The notes: generated from the letters alone by a model not told the origin. 64,000 nt of DNA from Sporolactobacillus laevolacticus DSM 442 (GCF_000497245.1 NZ_AWTC01000012.1:1-64000), one strand, 5' to 3'. Shown: positions 16,478 to 25,948, counted from the first letter of the stretch. Numbers and translations: made by a program.

Positions 16478-16835
16478 CGTGCATTGCTCCCTTCGTTAGG
16501 TATTTTCACCTCTACGTAGTCTATACCCTGAGAACATCCACTATTCAGTAACGAAAATGTGCTTTAATTTTTCGAGAACGTACTCCGATCTCGGATCGAG
16601 AGCTTAGATCACTAGTTATCAACACGATTTTCATCATGTTTACTTTTTCAAATGGAACCACTTTTTCACGTTTCGTTACGAACAAAAGAAATCGTACATA
16701 TTCTTGAAAACACGCACACTTCACTAATCAAACGCATTAAAGCTTCTACCCAGTCTCGTTTACACAAATTCTGATCTATGCTATTTTTTGGTAAATTGAT
16801 GATGTTGTAAGTAGAGTGCGGGGTATCGATTAAAA
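16478..16835. other. Intergenic region without a recognised gene
   Basis: 358 bases between the divergent PfkB kinase and the AEC transporter. It must hold both promoters. GTAACGAAA (16550-16558) and TTTCGTTAC (16672-16680) form a widely spaced inverted repeat. No convincing coding frame or structured RNA was seen. Confidence 0.5.
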
Positions 16836-17765
16836 ATGGAATTTTCAACGGTTCTTTACCAGGTTTTCATGATTTTTACGCTTATGGCTGTCGGATTCTT
16901 TGCTCACAAATGGAACTTAATCCATGAAAGCGGCGCAAAAGACATGACAAAAATTTTACTCTATATTGTGTCTCCCTGCGTCATCATTCTTGCTTTTCAG
17001 CAGCCGTTCACCATTCGAAGACTGCACGTGCTCCTAATCTCTTTTTTCTGTGTTGTCTGTATCTTCCTCTTTTCCATCACGGCATCTCGGCTGATTTTCA
17101 ACCGACGCTTAATTAAAGATGAGGGAAGAAGAAACGCATTGAAATTCAGTGCGACCTATTCAAATGCCGGATTCATGGGCATCCCACTCGTCAATGCCGT
17201 GCTTGGAACACAAGGTGTTTTCTATGCAACAACCTACCTTGCCGGATTCAATCTCTTTTGCTGGACGCATGGTATTGGGCTCTATGGAAAAAAGAAAGAC
17301 AGAAGGACAATCATCAAGAATATGTTCAACCCGAATATCATCGCAGTCCAGGTTGGGCTGATCCTATTTCTTTTTTCTTTAAAGCTGCCACTGTTTTTGG
17401 TCACTGGACTGACGTACATCAGTCATTTGAATACGCCGCTGAGTATGATTGTGATCGGTGACAGCATTGCCGCTCTGCCGCTGCTCAGCTTCTTCAATGA
17501 CCGTGGAATATGGCCAGGCGTAATCATGCGCAATTTAATCGTGCCTGCAGTGGCGATTTTGCTGCTTCATTTGACAGGAATCAGCCAGACCGCCCTTCTC
17601 TCTGTAATCCTTTTGTCTGCCTGCCCAATCGCCGGCATCGTTGTGCTTTTCGCCTTGCTCAACGATTTCGACCAAACCTTCCCCACTAAATTGATGACCG
17701 TTTCCACCCTTCTATCCGTTGTAACTATCCCTATTGTTTCCCTTCTGGCACTCATGTTAGGATAA
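16836..17765 (+). CDS. AEC-family (auxin efflux carrier-like) transporter
   Basis: 309 residues with about ten membrane helices. The N-terminal half carries the typical FMIFTLMAVGFFAHKW...ILLYIVSPCVIILAF and FSATYSNAGFMGIPLVNAVLG motifs of AEC permeases; the C-terminal half carries PLSMIVIGDSIAAL and ACPIAGIVVLFA. In Firmicutes, members transport malate or other carboxylates, but the substrate here is unknown. The ribosome binding site is weak (GCGGGG). Confidence 0.9.
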   Translation: MEFSTVLYQVFMIFTLMAVGFFAHKWNLIHESGAKDMTKILLYIVSPCVIILAFQQPFTIRRLHVLLISFFCVVCIFLFSITASRLIFNRRLIKDEGRRNALKFSATYSNAGFMGIPLVNAVLGTQGVFYATTYLAGFNLFCWTHGIGLYGKKKDRRTIIKNMFNPNIIAVQVGLILFLFSLKLPLFLVTGLTYISHLNTPLSMIVIGDSIAALPLLSFFNDRGIWPGVIMRNLIVPAVAILLLHLTGISQTALLSVILLSACPIAGIVVLFALLNDFDQTFPTKLMTVSTLLSVVTIPIVSLLALMLG

Positions 17766-17809
17766 AAATAAAGATTATTAGCAGGAGTTGCTTCAGGAGG
17801 GGGATTATA

Positions 17810-18310
17810 TTGAAGAAAGGATTTATATTTATCATTATTGGAACTGTTCTTGGTGCTCTATTGATGGGGTGTTCGCAAGAAAACAAACCGGTGAAAATCA
17901 CGAATCCCATGGATCGAGCAATCTCGCATTATATTCTAAAGTACAACAAAAACAAGTATCTAAAAACGGACAAACAATTTGAAGTTCATAAACTGTATGG
18001 TGCCTCAAAAAACGGCAAGGGTGGCATAGATGTATACATCTATTCGGTTTACGAGGGATTCGATAAAGAGTCAAAAAACAAGGTAAAGTCTGGAGGGTCT
18101 CTACCTGCTTTAGTAAAATTAAAGAAGATAGACAATCAATATAAAGTGATCGGTTATAAAGAGCCTGACGATGGGTCTGGTTGGACACCGTCCATAAAGA
18201 AAATGTTCCCGCCGAAATATGCCAACGAAGCAATTAAGGGTACTGGTGTCGAGGCAATCCAACACCAGCTCGATAAAAAAGTGAATGAATGGCTGGAAAA
18301 TGCAAAGTAG
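17810..18310 (+). CDS. Putative lipoprotein of unknown function
   Basis: 166 residues, TTG start behind GGAGGGGG. The signal peptide ends in a lipobox (GALLMGC), so the mature protein is probably a lipid-anchored surface protein starting at Cys21. The soluble part contains VHKLYGASKNGKGGIDVYIYS and IGYKEPDDGSGWTPSIKKMFP. I recognise this pattern only as a conserved Bacilli hypothetical lipoprotein. The upstream AEC transporter gene is close (45 bases), so co-transcription is possible. Confidence 0.8.
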   Translation: MKKGFIFIIIGTVLGALLMGCSQENKPVKITNPMDRAISHYILKYNKNKYLKTDKQFEVHKLYGASKNGKGGIDVYIYSVYEGFDKESKNKVKSGGSLPALVKLKKIDNQYKVIGYKEPDDGSGWTPSIKKMFPPKYANEAIKGTGVEAIQHQLDKKVNEWLENAK

Positions 18311-18537
18311 CCTGTGTACCGCGGAGTCAAAAAGATCCTGCAATTTATTGATTCATTTCTAGCGAGTGTTTGAGATTCGATCATTATTTTGTGATTAACA
18401 CAATAAACCATTTGAGTTCTATTAAAAAGCCACATTTCTATAACACGTTTTTTCTTTGACGAAATAAAACAAGACTGTCGCTATGATTGACTCATACCAA
18501 CAGTCCCAATGAATTGCATTCAATTGTCATGTGTTCA

Positions 18538-19476
18538 TTACTTTTCAGGAAGCGCAAGCCCTTGATCTGGATAGATTCGATCCGATGACAAATGATTGAT
18601 CTTCATCAATTGCTCAACGGTTGTTCCGTATATTTTGGCAATCGACCAAAGCGAATCTCCTGATTTAATCGTGTAATTTTCAGATACTTCCTGTACATAG
18701 ATCTTTTGCCCAGGATAAATCATTGAATCGTTCAGCTGGTTCAATTGTTCAATCTTCTGCACGGAAAGTCCATGATGATTGGAAATCGACCATAACGTGT
18801 CTCCTGCCTGCACAATATAAACCCCCGAAGCATTCTGTGTGCCAGTCCTACCAGAAGGTTCAGACCCTTGCTGCGACGCTGCAGAAATCCGAGTGGTTGA
18901 TCCACTGTTATTCGTTTGCGAAACTGAAGAGCTCTGTGATGAATCGGTTTGTGTCGATGATGCTTGAGGAGACGGCGTTGATGTCTGTGACTGAGTCTGT
19001 GGTGCACTCGATGATTGCTGCGCTTGGTTGCTCGTTACAATCCGTCGTGCAGTGACATATCGTGGTTCCCAATAGCTTGATGCTCCACCACCAAAGATCT
19101 GTGTTTCACGGACGCCAATCTTTGCTGTTTCAGCACTGATCATGCGGTTATTGCCAACATAGATACCGACATGTGAAATACCGCTGCCTGATGTGTTAAA
19201 GAAAACTAGGTCACCAGGCTGCAAGTCCGAGCGGTTAATCGCCATCCCATAACCTGCTTGCGCCGCCGCACTGTGCGGCAACTGAATGCCAAAGTGTGAA
19301 AAGACACGCATCGTAAATCCTGAACAGTCATTTTGTCCCCATGAATACGCTTTGCCAATGCCTTGTTCCGCTAAATCCACTGCTGAAACGGATGATGCAG
19401 CATGGGCTTGATGTGTTCCCAGACTCGTTAATGCCAACCCTCCAATTAACGTAACTGATAATAGAGTTCGTTTCAT
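18538..19476 (-). CDS. Secreted NlpC/P60 endopeptidase with two LysM domains
   Basis: 312 residues: signal peptide (1-26, ending AHAAS); NlpC/P60 domain (about 32-145) with catalytic Cys in NDCSGF, His in SHVGIYVG and a third polar residue near RMISAETA; a low-complexity Ser/Gln/Thr linker (150-215); then two LysM domains (YIVQAGDTLWSISNHHG and YTIKSGDSLWSIAKIYG). It probably cleaves peptidoglycan stem peptides at the cell wall. The domain order (catalytic first, LysM last) is reversed relative to the LysM-first LytE/LytF of B. subtilis. Confidence 0.93.
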   Translation of the reverse strand: MKRTLLSVTLIGGLALTSLGTHQAHAASSVSAVDLAEQGIGKAYSWGQNDCSGFTMRVFSHFGIQLPHSAAAQAGYGMAINRSDLQPGDLVFFNTSGSGISHVGIYVGNNRMISAETAKIGVRETQIFGGGASSYWEPRYVTARRIVTSNQAQQSSSAPQTQSQTSTPSPQASSTQTDSSQSSSVSQTNNSGSTTRISAASQQGSEPSGRTGTQNASGVYIVQAGDTLWSISNHHGLSVQKIEQLNQLNDSMIYPGQKIYVQEVSENYTIKSGDSLWSIAKIYGTTVEQLMKINHLSSDRIYPDQGLALPEK

Positions 19477-19823
19477 CGTTTTGCCCCCAGATGAGACCTT
19501 CCTAAGCCTCTTTTTTTATTGTTCGCTCTTCTATGTAAACGATTGCCAACAAAATCAATCATAGGCTCCCAAAATTGCAAAGCCGTAACACGCAATTGAC
19601 AGCAGCGATACAGTTCGTTTACAAAAAACGAGAAAAAAATCATATTTACGCTATATTTTTGAACGATTGGCATCCGGATACTGATCTGGAAATTTTAGCC
19701 GATTTTCGGTATGCATTGATTCATAGTCAAAACGCCGATATGCATGTTATCATTAGCTGGAAACACACCAAAAAGCGTGTCGCACCAACAATCTGAATGA
19801 ATTGCTAGAGGAGAAAAAAATAG
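19477..19823. other. Intergenic region upstream of the wall hydrolase
   Basis: 347 bases holding the promoters of the divergent endopeptidase and hydrolase genes. I looked for a ydaO-type c-di-AMP riboswitch, common before such hydrolases, and did not find its conserved core. An open frame at 19575-19796 lacks a ribosome binding site. Confidence 0.4.
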
Positions 19824-20615
19824 ATGAAGCGAAACTATTATCAATCAGCTGAACTCCGATTATCTTATCTAGACTTTGAAGGCAGGGACAAGCCTATACT
19901 TCTATGCCTTCATGGCCACTTTGGCAATGCTGCAATGTTTGCACGCCTAGCAGAAAAGCTGCCGGACTGGCATGTGTACAGCCTCGACCAAAGAGGGCAT
20001 GGATGGAGCCAACATGCAGAGAGCGAAGATTATCAAAGGGAAGATTATGTCCGGGATATACTAACGTTTATGGATCACGTACTTCAGAATAAACCAGTGG
20101 TCCTCCTTGGTCATTCATTAGGCGGTGTTAATGCCTACCAAGCAGCGGCAAGATTGAAACAGCGTGTCCGCGGATTAATTATTGAGGATATTGGGGCGGT
20201 GATTGATGATGACTTAAGTTTTGCTTCTTCGATAATGGAACCAAAGCCGACTTTGCACGCCCTCGGAGAAGGACTGAAAGCTGTTGGAATAGATGACGAT
20301 AACTACTTCATTGAGAGCGCCTATGAAAACGAATACGGTTGGAACTTTCGTTTTGATAAGAAAAATATCCCTTTTTCTCAAAACTATTTAAATGGAGCAT
20401 GGTGGGATGATTTTCTGGCAACGGACTGTCCTGCTCTATTACTGCATGGCAAGCTTTCTCACGTCGTTTCTGATGAACAGATCATTGAAATGGCCAAAAA
20501 GCGCAAGCATACAACCTATCAATTCTTTGAAAAGAGCGGGCACACCATTCATGACGATGAACCATTGGCTTTTTGCAAAGCCGTTGCCGCTTTTTTGAAA
20601 CAATTTCAAGCTTAA
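19824..20615 (+). CDS. Alpha/beta hydrolase
   Basis: 263 residues with the canonical fold: LCLHGHFGNAAMF (oxyanion), YSLDQRGHGWS, nucleophile GHSLGG and C-terminal catalytic His in FEKSGHTIHDDEP; Asp is in LLHGKLSHVVSDE. The ATG follows AGAGGAG. It stands alone. It resembles non-haem haloperoxidase/esterase-type hydrolases; the substrate is unknown. Confidence 0.9.
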   Translation: MKRNYYQSAELRLSYLDFEGRDKPILLCLHGHFGNAAMFARLAEKLPDWHVYSLDQRGHGWSQHAESEDYQREDYVRDILTFMDHVLQNKPVVLLGHSLGGVNAYQAAARLKQRVRGLIIEDIGAVIDDDLSFASSIMEPKPTLHALGEGLKAVGIDDDNYFIESAYENEYGWNFRFDKKNIPFSQNYLNGAWWDDFLATDCPALLLHGKLSHVVSDEQIIEMAKKRKHTTYQFFEKSGHTIHDDEPLAFCKAVAAFLKQFQA

Positions 20616-20662
20616 TCATGCATCGGCCGTATTCCTTAACACGTTTGCAGGTTCCCTTCTCA

Positions 20663-21433
20663 TCAAAAAATAGGTAATAGTATTTTCACGATTAGCAACA
20701 CAATTACGGTAAGCATAACCGGACGAAGGATTTTAGCACCATATTGTGCAAAATAGACACCTACATAGGCTCCAATAATGACTGAAATGCCCATGACCAA
20801 TCCGGCGACCCAGAGTACGCTGCCATGCATTGCAAAAACGATAAACGCAGTTACATTTCCCACGAGACTGATCACTTTCGCTGAACCGCTTGCTTGCAAA
20901 AGCGAAAACCCAAACCATATGGTCAATGAGAAAATAATCAGCAGTCCGGATCCGGGTCCAAAAAAACCTTCATAGAATCCGAAGAAAAGACCTAACAAAA
21001 AAATGATCAAAGCCCTAGCTAAAGTTAAAGAACCCTTTCCTATCCTCTCTTGGGTTCCAAATTCCTTTTTCAGAAGGACAATCACCCCAATCACAACTAA
21101 TAGAATCATAATAATCACCTGGAGGATTTCAGGAGGGATTTGAATGGTTGTTACGACGCCTAAAATCGTACCCGGCAGCGTACCAATTAAACAGATTAGT
21201 GTCTCCGGCCACCAGCGCATATACCCTTTTTGCGAAAATTTTACCGTTCCTATTAAAGAACCCATCGATAGAGCAAATTGATTGGTACCCAAAACGACCT
21301 GTGCTGGTGCGCCAACGAGAAAAAGGGCAGGAATACTGAACAGTCCTCCACCACCAATAATCGTATCAACAACTCCAGCGAAAAATCCTCCGACAATAAG
21401 TATTACAAGTTGAGAAAATCCTAAAGTAATCAT
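20663..21433 (-). CDS. TSUP-family (TauE/SafE) sulfite/organosulfonate exporter
   Basis: 256 residues, eight hydrophobic helices. The N-terminal FAGVVDTIIGGGGLFSIPAL and the central FYEGFFGPGSGLLIIF are the duplicated TSUP motifs. Such carriers export sulfite, sulfoacetate or related anions. It is divergent from a TrmB-type regulator, with an inverted repeat in the shared intergenic region. Confidence 0.92.
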   Translation of the reverse strand: MITLGFSQLVILIVGGFFAGVVDTIIGGGGLFSIPALFLVGAPAQVVLGTNQFALSMGSLIGTVKFSQKGYMRWWPETLICLIGTLPGTILGVVTTIQIPPEILQVIIMILLVVIGVIVLLKKEFGTQERIGKGSLTLARALIIFLLGLFFGFYEGFFGPGSGLLIIFSLTIWFGFSLLQASGSAKVISLVGNVTAFIVFAMHGSVLWVAGLVMGISVIIGAYVGVYFAQYGAKILRPVMLTVIVLLIVKILLPIF

Positions 21434-21503
21434 AATGAGGCTCCTGTTCCTTAATGTATTTCATTTGGCATTACTCTTACGTACTTTTTCTTCAAGTTAA
21501 CAT

Positions 21504-21525
21504 AGTTACTATCGTAGTAGTAACG
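21504..21525. promoter_or_regulatory. Inverted repeat operator candidate (TSUP/trmB)
   Basis: GTTACTA (21505-21511) and TAGTAAC (21518-21524) with a six-base spacer, between the divergent exporter and regulator genes; a TATAAT at 21533-21538 lies just downstream on the plus strand. Confidence 0.5.
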
Positions 21526-21683
21526 CTACTTTTATAATAAGTTCATCCGTGAAAAATAACAAGTATCTTTTTTTACCGTTAAGCACTCTGGTCTTTAACA
21601 AGCGAAGGTTTCTCGAAATCCATCTCTGACTCTGATAAGATGTGTTTAGGAAAGCTTTATCATTGGTTTGGAGGAAAATATAA

Positions 21684-22511
21684 ATGGATTTACTCGATAC
21701 TCTGCAATCCATTGGCTTAACACAGTATGAATCAAAAACATTTATCACGCTGGTTAGTAACGGGGCCAATACACCGTTTCAAATCAGTAAATTTTCCGGC
21801 ATTCCAAGAGCCCGCATTTACGACACGTTAGACTCTCTTGTTGAAAAAGGACTGGCCATGAGAGAGGTCATGAATGACGGCACGAAAACCTATCGTGCAA
21901 TACCCATAGACGTTTTTTTGGAGCAGCAAAGGAAAAAATGGAACGATTCCTATCAAGTAATGGAAACTGAATTAAAAATCCTGGATGAGCAGAAAGCCAA
22001 ATCGGAGAGCTATGTCTCCACGGTCAAAGGGGAAGGCAGCATTCTCTCTTTTTGTAAAACATTAATTCAGCAGGCAGAACACCAAATTGTGCTGTCCATA
22101 TGGAATCCGATGTATCAGGTTTTACTTCCGGACTTACAAGACAAAGCAAGCAAAGGCTGTCAAATACGGGGCATTGCATTTGAAATCGATAACCCTATGC
22201 CTGAACTAATCGTTCACAGAAGCAATGACTATATGTCAAGCTTGTCATCGAATAAATGGTTCATTTTATCTGTAGACAGCCGGAAACTTTTATATGGCCA
22301 CGCCGCTGAAAAAAACGAAAATGCTTTTTATACCGATGATTCTGTTCACATTTTCTTGCTGGAGGACTACATCTGGCATGATGTCCTTGTTAATCGACTG
22401 GTTGAAAAAGGGGAGCAAAACCAGTTGGACCGCTGGATCTTACCCGAAATGGAGAAGTTCTTTGGAAAGAGAATGATTCCTGAGTCTTTTTGGAAAAGGA
22501 ACGATGTTTAA
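21684..22511 (+). CDS. TrmB-family transcriptional regulator
   Basis: 275 residues. The N-terminal winged helix (LQSIGLTQYESKTFITLVSNG, then FSGIPRARIYDTLDSLVEKGL, residues 5-62) is the TrmB signature, followed by a coiled linker and a PLD-like C-terminal ligand domain (ISFCKTLIQQAEHQIVLSIWNP-type). TrmB regulators are best known from archaea, where they sense sugars; bacterial members are less studied. It is divergent from the TSUP exporter, which is the probable target (inference). Confidence 0.88.
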   Translation: MDLLDTLQSIGLTQYESKTFITLVSNGANTPFQISKFSGIPRARIYDTLDSLVEKGLAMREVMNDGTKTYRAIPIDVFLEQQRKKWNDSYQVMETELKILDEQKAKSESYVSTVKGEGSILSFCKTLIQQAEHQIVLSIWNPMYQVLLPDLQDKASKGCQIRGIAFEIDNPMPELIVHRSNDYMSSLSSNKWFILSVDSRKLLYGHAAEKNENAFYTDDSVHIFLLEDYIWHDVLVNRLVEKGEQNQLDRWILPEMEKFFGKRMIPESFWKRNDV

Positions 22512-22540
22512 CAAGAACTAACTGATGCATTTTCTTTTTT

Positions 22541-22585
22541 CGAAAAAAAAAACATCCCTTCAGATAGAAAATATCTAAAGGGATT
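22541..22585 (-). terminator. Terminator of the EamA gene
   Basis: ATCCCTTTAGATA pairs with TATCTGAAGGGAT (one mismatch), followed on the minus strand by T10. It lies downstream of the EamA stop at 22601 and may also serve the convergent trmB. Confidence 0.85.
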
Positions 22586-22600
22586 GAATTAACCTATAAT

Positions 22601-23476
22601 CTAGTCTTTTTCCTTAATAACGATGAGAACACCGATGAGCACTAAGAAAGCGCCAATCCAGAATGTTCCGCCTATGTTTTCTCCTAACAGAAGCCATCCA
22701 AGTAGTGTTCCCATTAAAGGCTGGAAAAAGAAAAACAACCCGCCGCTTGAAGCATTCAACAATTGTAATCCGCGATTCCAAAGTAAAAATCCCAAGGCGG
22801 TTGAAATAATGCCCAAATACAAAACGCCGCCCCATATCGTCGGATGAACCAATTGAGCAGTATCAATCTCATGTAGCCTGCCCAAAACAAACGGGGTGAG
22901 CAGCACAATGGCAACCAGAATCGGATAAGTGGTTATCGCAATAGGTGAATAACTTTTTGGTACACGTTTTATAAGAACAGACATCAATGCCCATGTTAAA
23001 GCCGCAATCAGAAGGAAGATCCCGCCAAGTTGACCGGACATGTCAATCGTGCCGTTCCCGACAATCAGCAATACGCCTATTGTGGCTAAACAAACGGACA
23101 GTATCTTTTTCACGTTCAGCCGCTCTTTAAGCAATATGCGGGCAAAAATGACCATAAATGCCGGTGTAGAAGAAGTGATGATTGCGCCCATTTGTGCCGA
23201 GGAGAATTTCGTGCCATATTCTTGCGTAACAATTGAAATCGTGTTGCCAATGATCCCAATGATGACAAGTAATAAGAGATCACGTTTCTGAATGCGCCAT
23301 GACTGCCGTTTGATCAGCCCAATGATAAGCAGCGCGATAAAAGCAACACAATACCTCATCCAAACAAGTTCGATCGGCGGTATCACGGAAACAACTACTT
23401 TAACGACGACATACATTCCGCCCCAAATACTGGCAGCTAAAGCTAAATATAATGAACCTAACCACGTGTTTTTCAA
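22601..23476 (-). CDS. EamA/DMT-family transporter with attenuator-like leader
   Basis: About 291 residues, ten helices in two EamA halves (GSLYLALAASIWGGMYVVVK, and later ALTWALMSVLIKRV). TTG at 23476 is preferred because CGGAGGG lies nine bases upstream; an in-frame GTG (23485) overlaps that ribosome binding site. The 5' leader contains a short open frame and several copies of CTCCGT that could pair with the ribosome binding site, so translation is probably regulated. The substrate is unknown. Confidence 0.88.
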   Translation of the reverse strand: MKNTWLGSLYLALAASIWGGMYVVVKVVVSVIPPIELVWMRYCVAFIALLIIGLIKRQSWRIQKRDLLLLVIIGIIGNTISIVTQEYGTKFSSAQMGAIITSSTPAFMVIFARILLKERLNVKKILSVCLATIGVLLIVGNGTIDMSGQLGGIFLLIAALTWALMSVLIKRVPKSYSPIAITTYPILVAIVLLTPFVLGRLHEIDTAQLVHPTIWGGVLYLGIISTALGFLLWNRGLQLLNASSGGLFFFFQPLMGTLLGWLLLGENIGGTFWIGAFLVLIGVLIVIKEKD

Positions 23477-23484
23477 TTTTTGCA

Positions 23485-23620
23485 CCCTCCGTATTTATAA
23501 TCAGGTCAATACATGCCCCTAACGGAGAGCGTAGACACTACTCCATTAAGGACGGAGGAGTGCTGCTGGCACATCATTTTCAAATAACGGAGCTGAAAAC
23601 ATTTGTCTCACCTCTATAAT
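23485..23620 (-). promoter_or_regulatory. Leader with upstream ORF and anti-Shine-Dalgarno repeats
   Basis: On the minus strand the leader carries CTCCGT three times (complements at 23587-23592, 23552-23557, 23522-23527). The last is inside CTCTCCGT, able to pair over 8 bp with ACGGAGGG, the ribosome binding site of the EamA gene (23492-23485). This resembles translational attenuators; the inducer is unknown. Confidence 0.55.
23546..23602 (-). CDS. Leader peptide (upstream ORF) of the EamA gene
   Basis: An 18-codon frame (MFSAPLFENDVPAALLRP) behind a good GAGGTGAG site, ending about 70 bases before the EamA start. Two of the CTCCGT anti-Shine-Dalgarno copies lie within it, so ribosome position on this frame could change the leader fold. 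It is plausible as a regulatory leader peptide, with no direct proof of translation. Confidence 0.45.
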   Translation of the reverse strand: MFSAPLFENDVPAALLRP

Positions 23621-23836
23621 CAACTGATTAATGACATTATACATCATGGTTCGTTTTTTGTGGTAAAACGTTCTACTTTAAGGAGAAGTGCAATCCACTT
23701 TGGAGTGAAACATTACAGGTTTGGATCGAAATCTACCAACTCTGGAGCGCACCTCTTTGTTCGGAGCGCTCGCCCATTCGTTCGGAGCACTTTCAGATTT
23801 AACTGATTAGCTTCGGCATTCTTGCTTGGATGATCT

Positions 23837-24334
23837 CTATTTAACAAGCTTAACAATCTGATCAGCAGCCTGAACAGCTGAAATGGTGCTGACATCAATC
23901 TTTTGCGTATTCATCTCTTTGTACAGCTTCATCCTAGCAATACTTCCCTCTATTGAATCAATGGTTCTTGTCCCTTTTTCTACATCGTTCATTATATGAT
24001 CTCTAAGCGCAGCTTCGGAGCAGATTAATGAGATTTTGTGGAGTTCGTAGTCACCGCTCAATCGAGACAACAGATCATCAAAGATCTGCTCCTGATGGAT
24101 CACCCAACAAAACACAATGTAGTGAAAGCCTGAATTCTTCAAGAATGCATTGAGCAGATGCGTAATGTTGTCTATGACCATGTTTTTATTTTCTTCCGTA
24201 AAGACCCATGGATTCATCTTCCAGCACCAGTCGCCATCAAGAAATACACTTGGCTCTAGCTTCTCGGACACGATTTCGGATACGGTGGTTTTCCCTACAC
24301 CCATTGTTCCATTAATGATGATCAATTTTTTCAT
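23837..24334 (-). CDS. P-loop kinase-like ATPase
   Basis: 165 residues. The N-terminal IIINGTMGVGKTTVSE is a Walker A motif (GxxGxGKT); the following FLDGDWCW and late arginine-containing helix resemble small-molecule kinases of the AAA_18/cytidylate-kinase-like fold (shikimate/gluconate kinase type). ATG at 24334 follows TAGGAGAC. The substrate is unknown. Confidence 0.85.
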   Translation of the reverse strand: MKKLIIINGTMGVGKTTVSEIVSEKLEPSVFLDGDWCWKMNPWVFTEENKNMVIDNITHLLNAFLKNSGFHYIVFCWVIHQEQIFDDLLSRLSGDYELHKISLICSEAALRDHIMNDVEKGTRTIDSIEGSIARMKLYKEMNTQKIDVSTISAVQAADQIVKLVK

Positions 24335-24498
24335 TGTGCGTCTCCTATTTGTAAATTTAATAAGCACACTCCATTTAATACCATTATAATGAACAATGCT
24401 TGCCCTGACGTGCTAATATTAGATTAACAGTGATTGAATTCGTAGTTTTTTACTCAGAATCACGAATGGAACGGAATAATGCTAGACGGAGGTTAATC

Positions 24499-25887
24499 AT
24501 GTCGGAGAAACAGAAGGTTATCATTGTTGGCGCCGGTATTTCAGGACTGGCTGCTGTTTATTATATGAAGAAGAAAAATCCGGAGGCACAGGTTACTTTA
24601 CTGGAAGCTTCTGACAGGATCGGCGGGAAGATCAAGACTGTGCGGCGAGATGGATTTATCATTGAATGCGGTCCTGAAGGTTATATGGCACGCAAGCCAA
24701 CACTGACAAACCTGATCAAGGACATTGGCCTTGGCGATAAGCTGGTTCGTTCCGGCAGCGGTACCTACTACATTTACGTGAATCATCGGCTCAGAAAAAT
24801 GCCGAACGGTTCCGTCATGGGGATACCGACCAAATTGCTTCCCATGGTTACAACTGGTTTAATCAGCCCGCTCGGAAAACTGCGTGCAGCTTTGGATCTG
24901 CTGATTCCGCGCGTTTATCAGGACAAAGACATTTCGCTAAATGAATTTTTCGAACGGCGTCTTGGGGCAGAACTGGTCACTAATATGATTGAACCCTTGC
25001 TGTCCGGCATTTACAATGGCAATCTATCGGATATGAGCCTGGAAGCGACACTGCCTCAATTTGCAGCTATTGAGAAGAAGCACAGAAGTCTGATTTTGGG
25101 CATGAAAAGCATTCAGCCGCCAAAGCAGGCTGGCGCATCGAAAAAAGCCGTGGGACGATTTTTATCCCTGTCATGCGGACTTGATGTCCTGGTAGAGAAG
25201 CTGGCTTCCTATGCGGACGAGATCAAGCTGAATACACCAGTACGCCGGATCGAATCTGGGAAGGTCACCCTAGAAGATTTCACTGAGTTGAAAGCTGACG
25301 CCATTATTCTGGCGACATCACCGAAACAACTTGGCCCGCTGCTTGATTTTCCCGAAGCTTGGAATCTGAGTAATGATAAGCGAACAACAACGGCAACTGT
25401 GGCTCTTGCTTTTAAAAAAGGTGAGGTAGAATCGCTGGATGGTACCGGTTATGTTGTATCCAGAAAAGAAGGATTGAATATTACAGCGTGCAGCTTCATG
25501 GATCATAAATGGTCCTACACCGCCCCGGAAGATTGCACGCTTATCCGCACCTACGTTGGGACGGCTGACAATGCGGCAATCGTTGGGCAAAGCGATGAAG
25601 AGATCGAGAAAAAAGCACTGGCCGATCTGAGAAAGATCGGAAAAATCGGGACACCTTTGTTCTCAGTCATCACCCGCCAGATCGATAATATGCCGCAATA
25701 CACCATCAACCATAATCAACGTGTTCAAGTATTTGAAGAAGTTCTTGCGAAAATCAGCGGGATTTATGCATGTGGTGCTATTCTGCACGGCGTTGGTTTG
25801 CCAGATTGCGTGGATAATGCGATGCACGTATCCGAAGATGCTTCAAATAAATTGAAGAAAAACGAAGAAGCAGTAACAAATTCGTGA
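24499..25887 (+). CDS. hemY: Protoporphyrinogen/coproporphyrinogen III oxidase
   Basis: 462 residues. An FAD-dependent oxidase of haem synthesis; in Gram-positive bacteria the HemY/CgoX enzyme oxidises coproporphyrinogen III to coproporphyrin III. The N-terminal IIVGAGISGLAAVYYMKKK and ASDRIGGKIKTV are the Rossmann FAD motifs; the C-terminal YACGAILHGVGLPDCVDNA closes the FAD site. The start is ATG at 24499 after CGGAGG. The gene stands alone, without hemE or hemH, so the rest of the pathway is elsewhere. Confidence 0.93.
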   Translation: MSEKQKVIIVGAGISGLAAVYYMKKKNPEAQVTLLEASDRIGGKIKTVRRDGFIIECGPEGYMARKPTLTNLIKDIGLGDKLVRSGSGTYYIYVNHRLRKMPNGSVMGIPTKLLPMVTTGLISPLGKLRAALDLLIPRVYQDKDISLNEFFERRLGAELVTNMIEPLLSGIYNGNLSDMSLEATLPQFAAIEKKHRSLILGMKSIQPPKQAGASKKAVGRFLSLSCGLDVLVEKLASYADEIKLNTPVRRIESGKVTLEDFTELKADAIILATSPKQLGPLLDFPEAWNLSNDKRTTTATVALAFKKGEVESLDGTGYVVSRKEGLNITACSFMDHKWSYTAPEDCTLIRTYVGTADNAAIVGQSDEEIEKKALADLRKIGKIGTPLFSVITRQIDNMPQYTINHNQRVQVFEEVLAKISGIYACGAILHGVGLPDCVDNAMHVSEDASNKLKKNEEAVTNS

Positions 25888-25948
25888 TGATGTACATTGA
25901 TAATCAGGGTGCAGCATGCTGGTCATTTTGTACCTTATCTCAAGAACG

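Noticed and set aside
19575-19796. 73-codon frame between the wall hydrolase and the alpha/beta hydrolase
   Set aside because: TTG start without ribosome binding site and no recognisable domain; it covers the region needed for two divergent promoters.
19477-19823. Possible ydaO (c-di-AMP) riboswitch before the NlpC/P60 gene
   Set aside because: Common position for it, but the conserved core sequences were not found.
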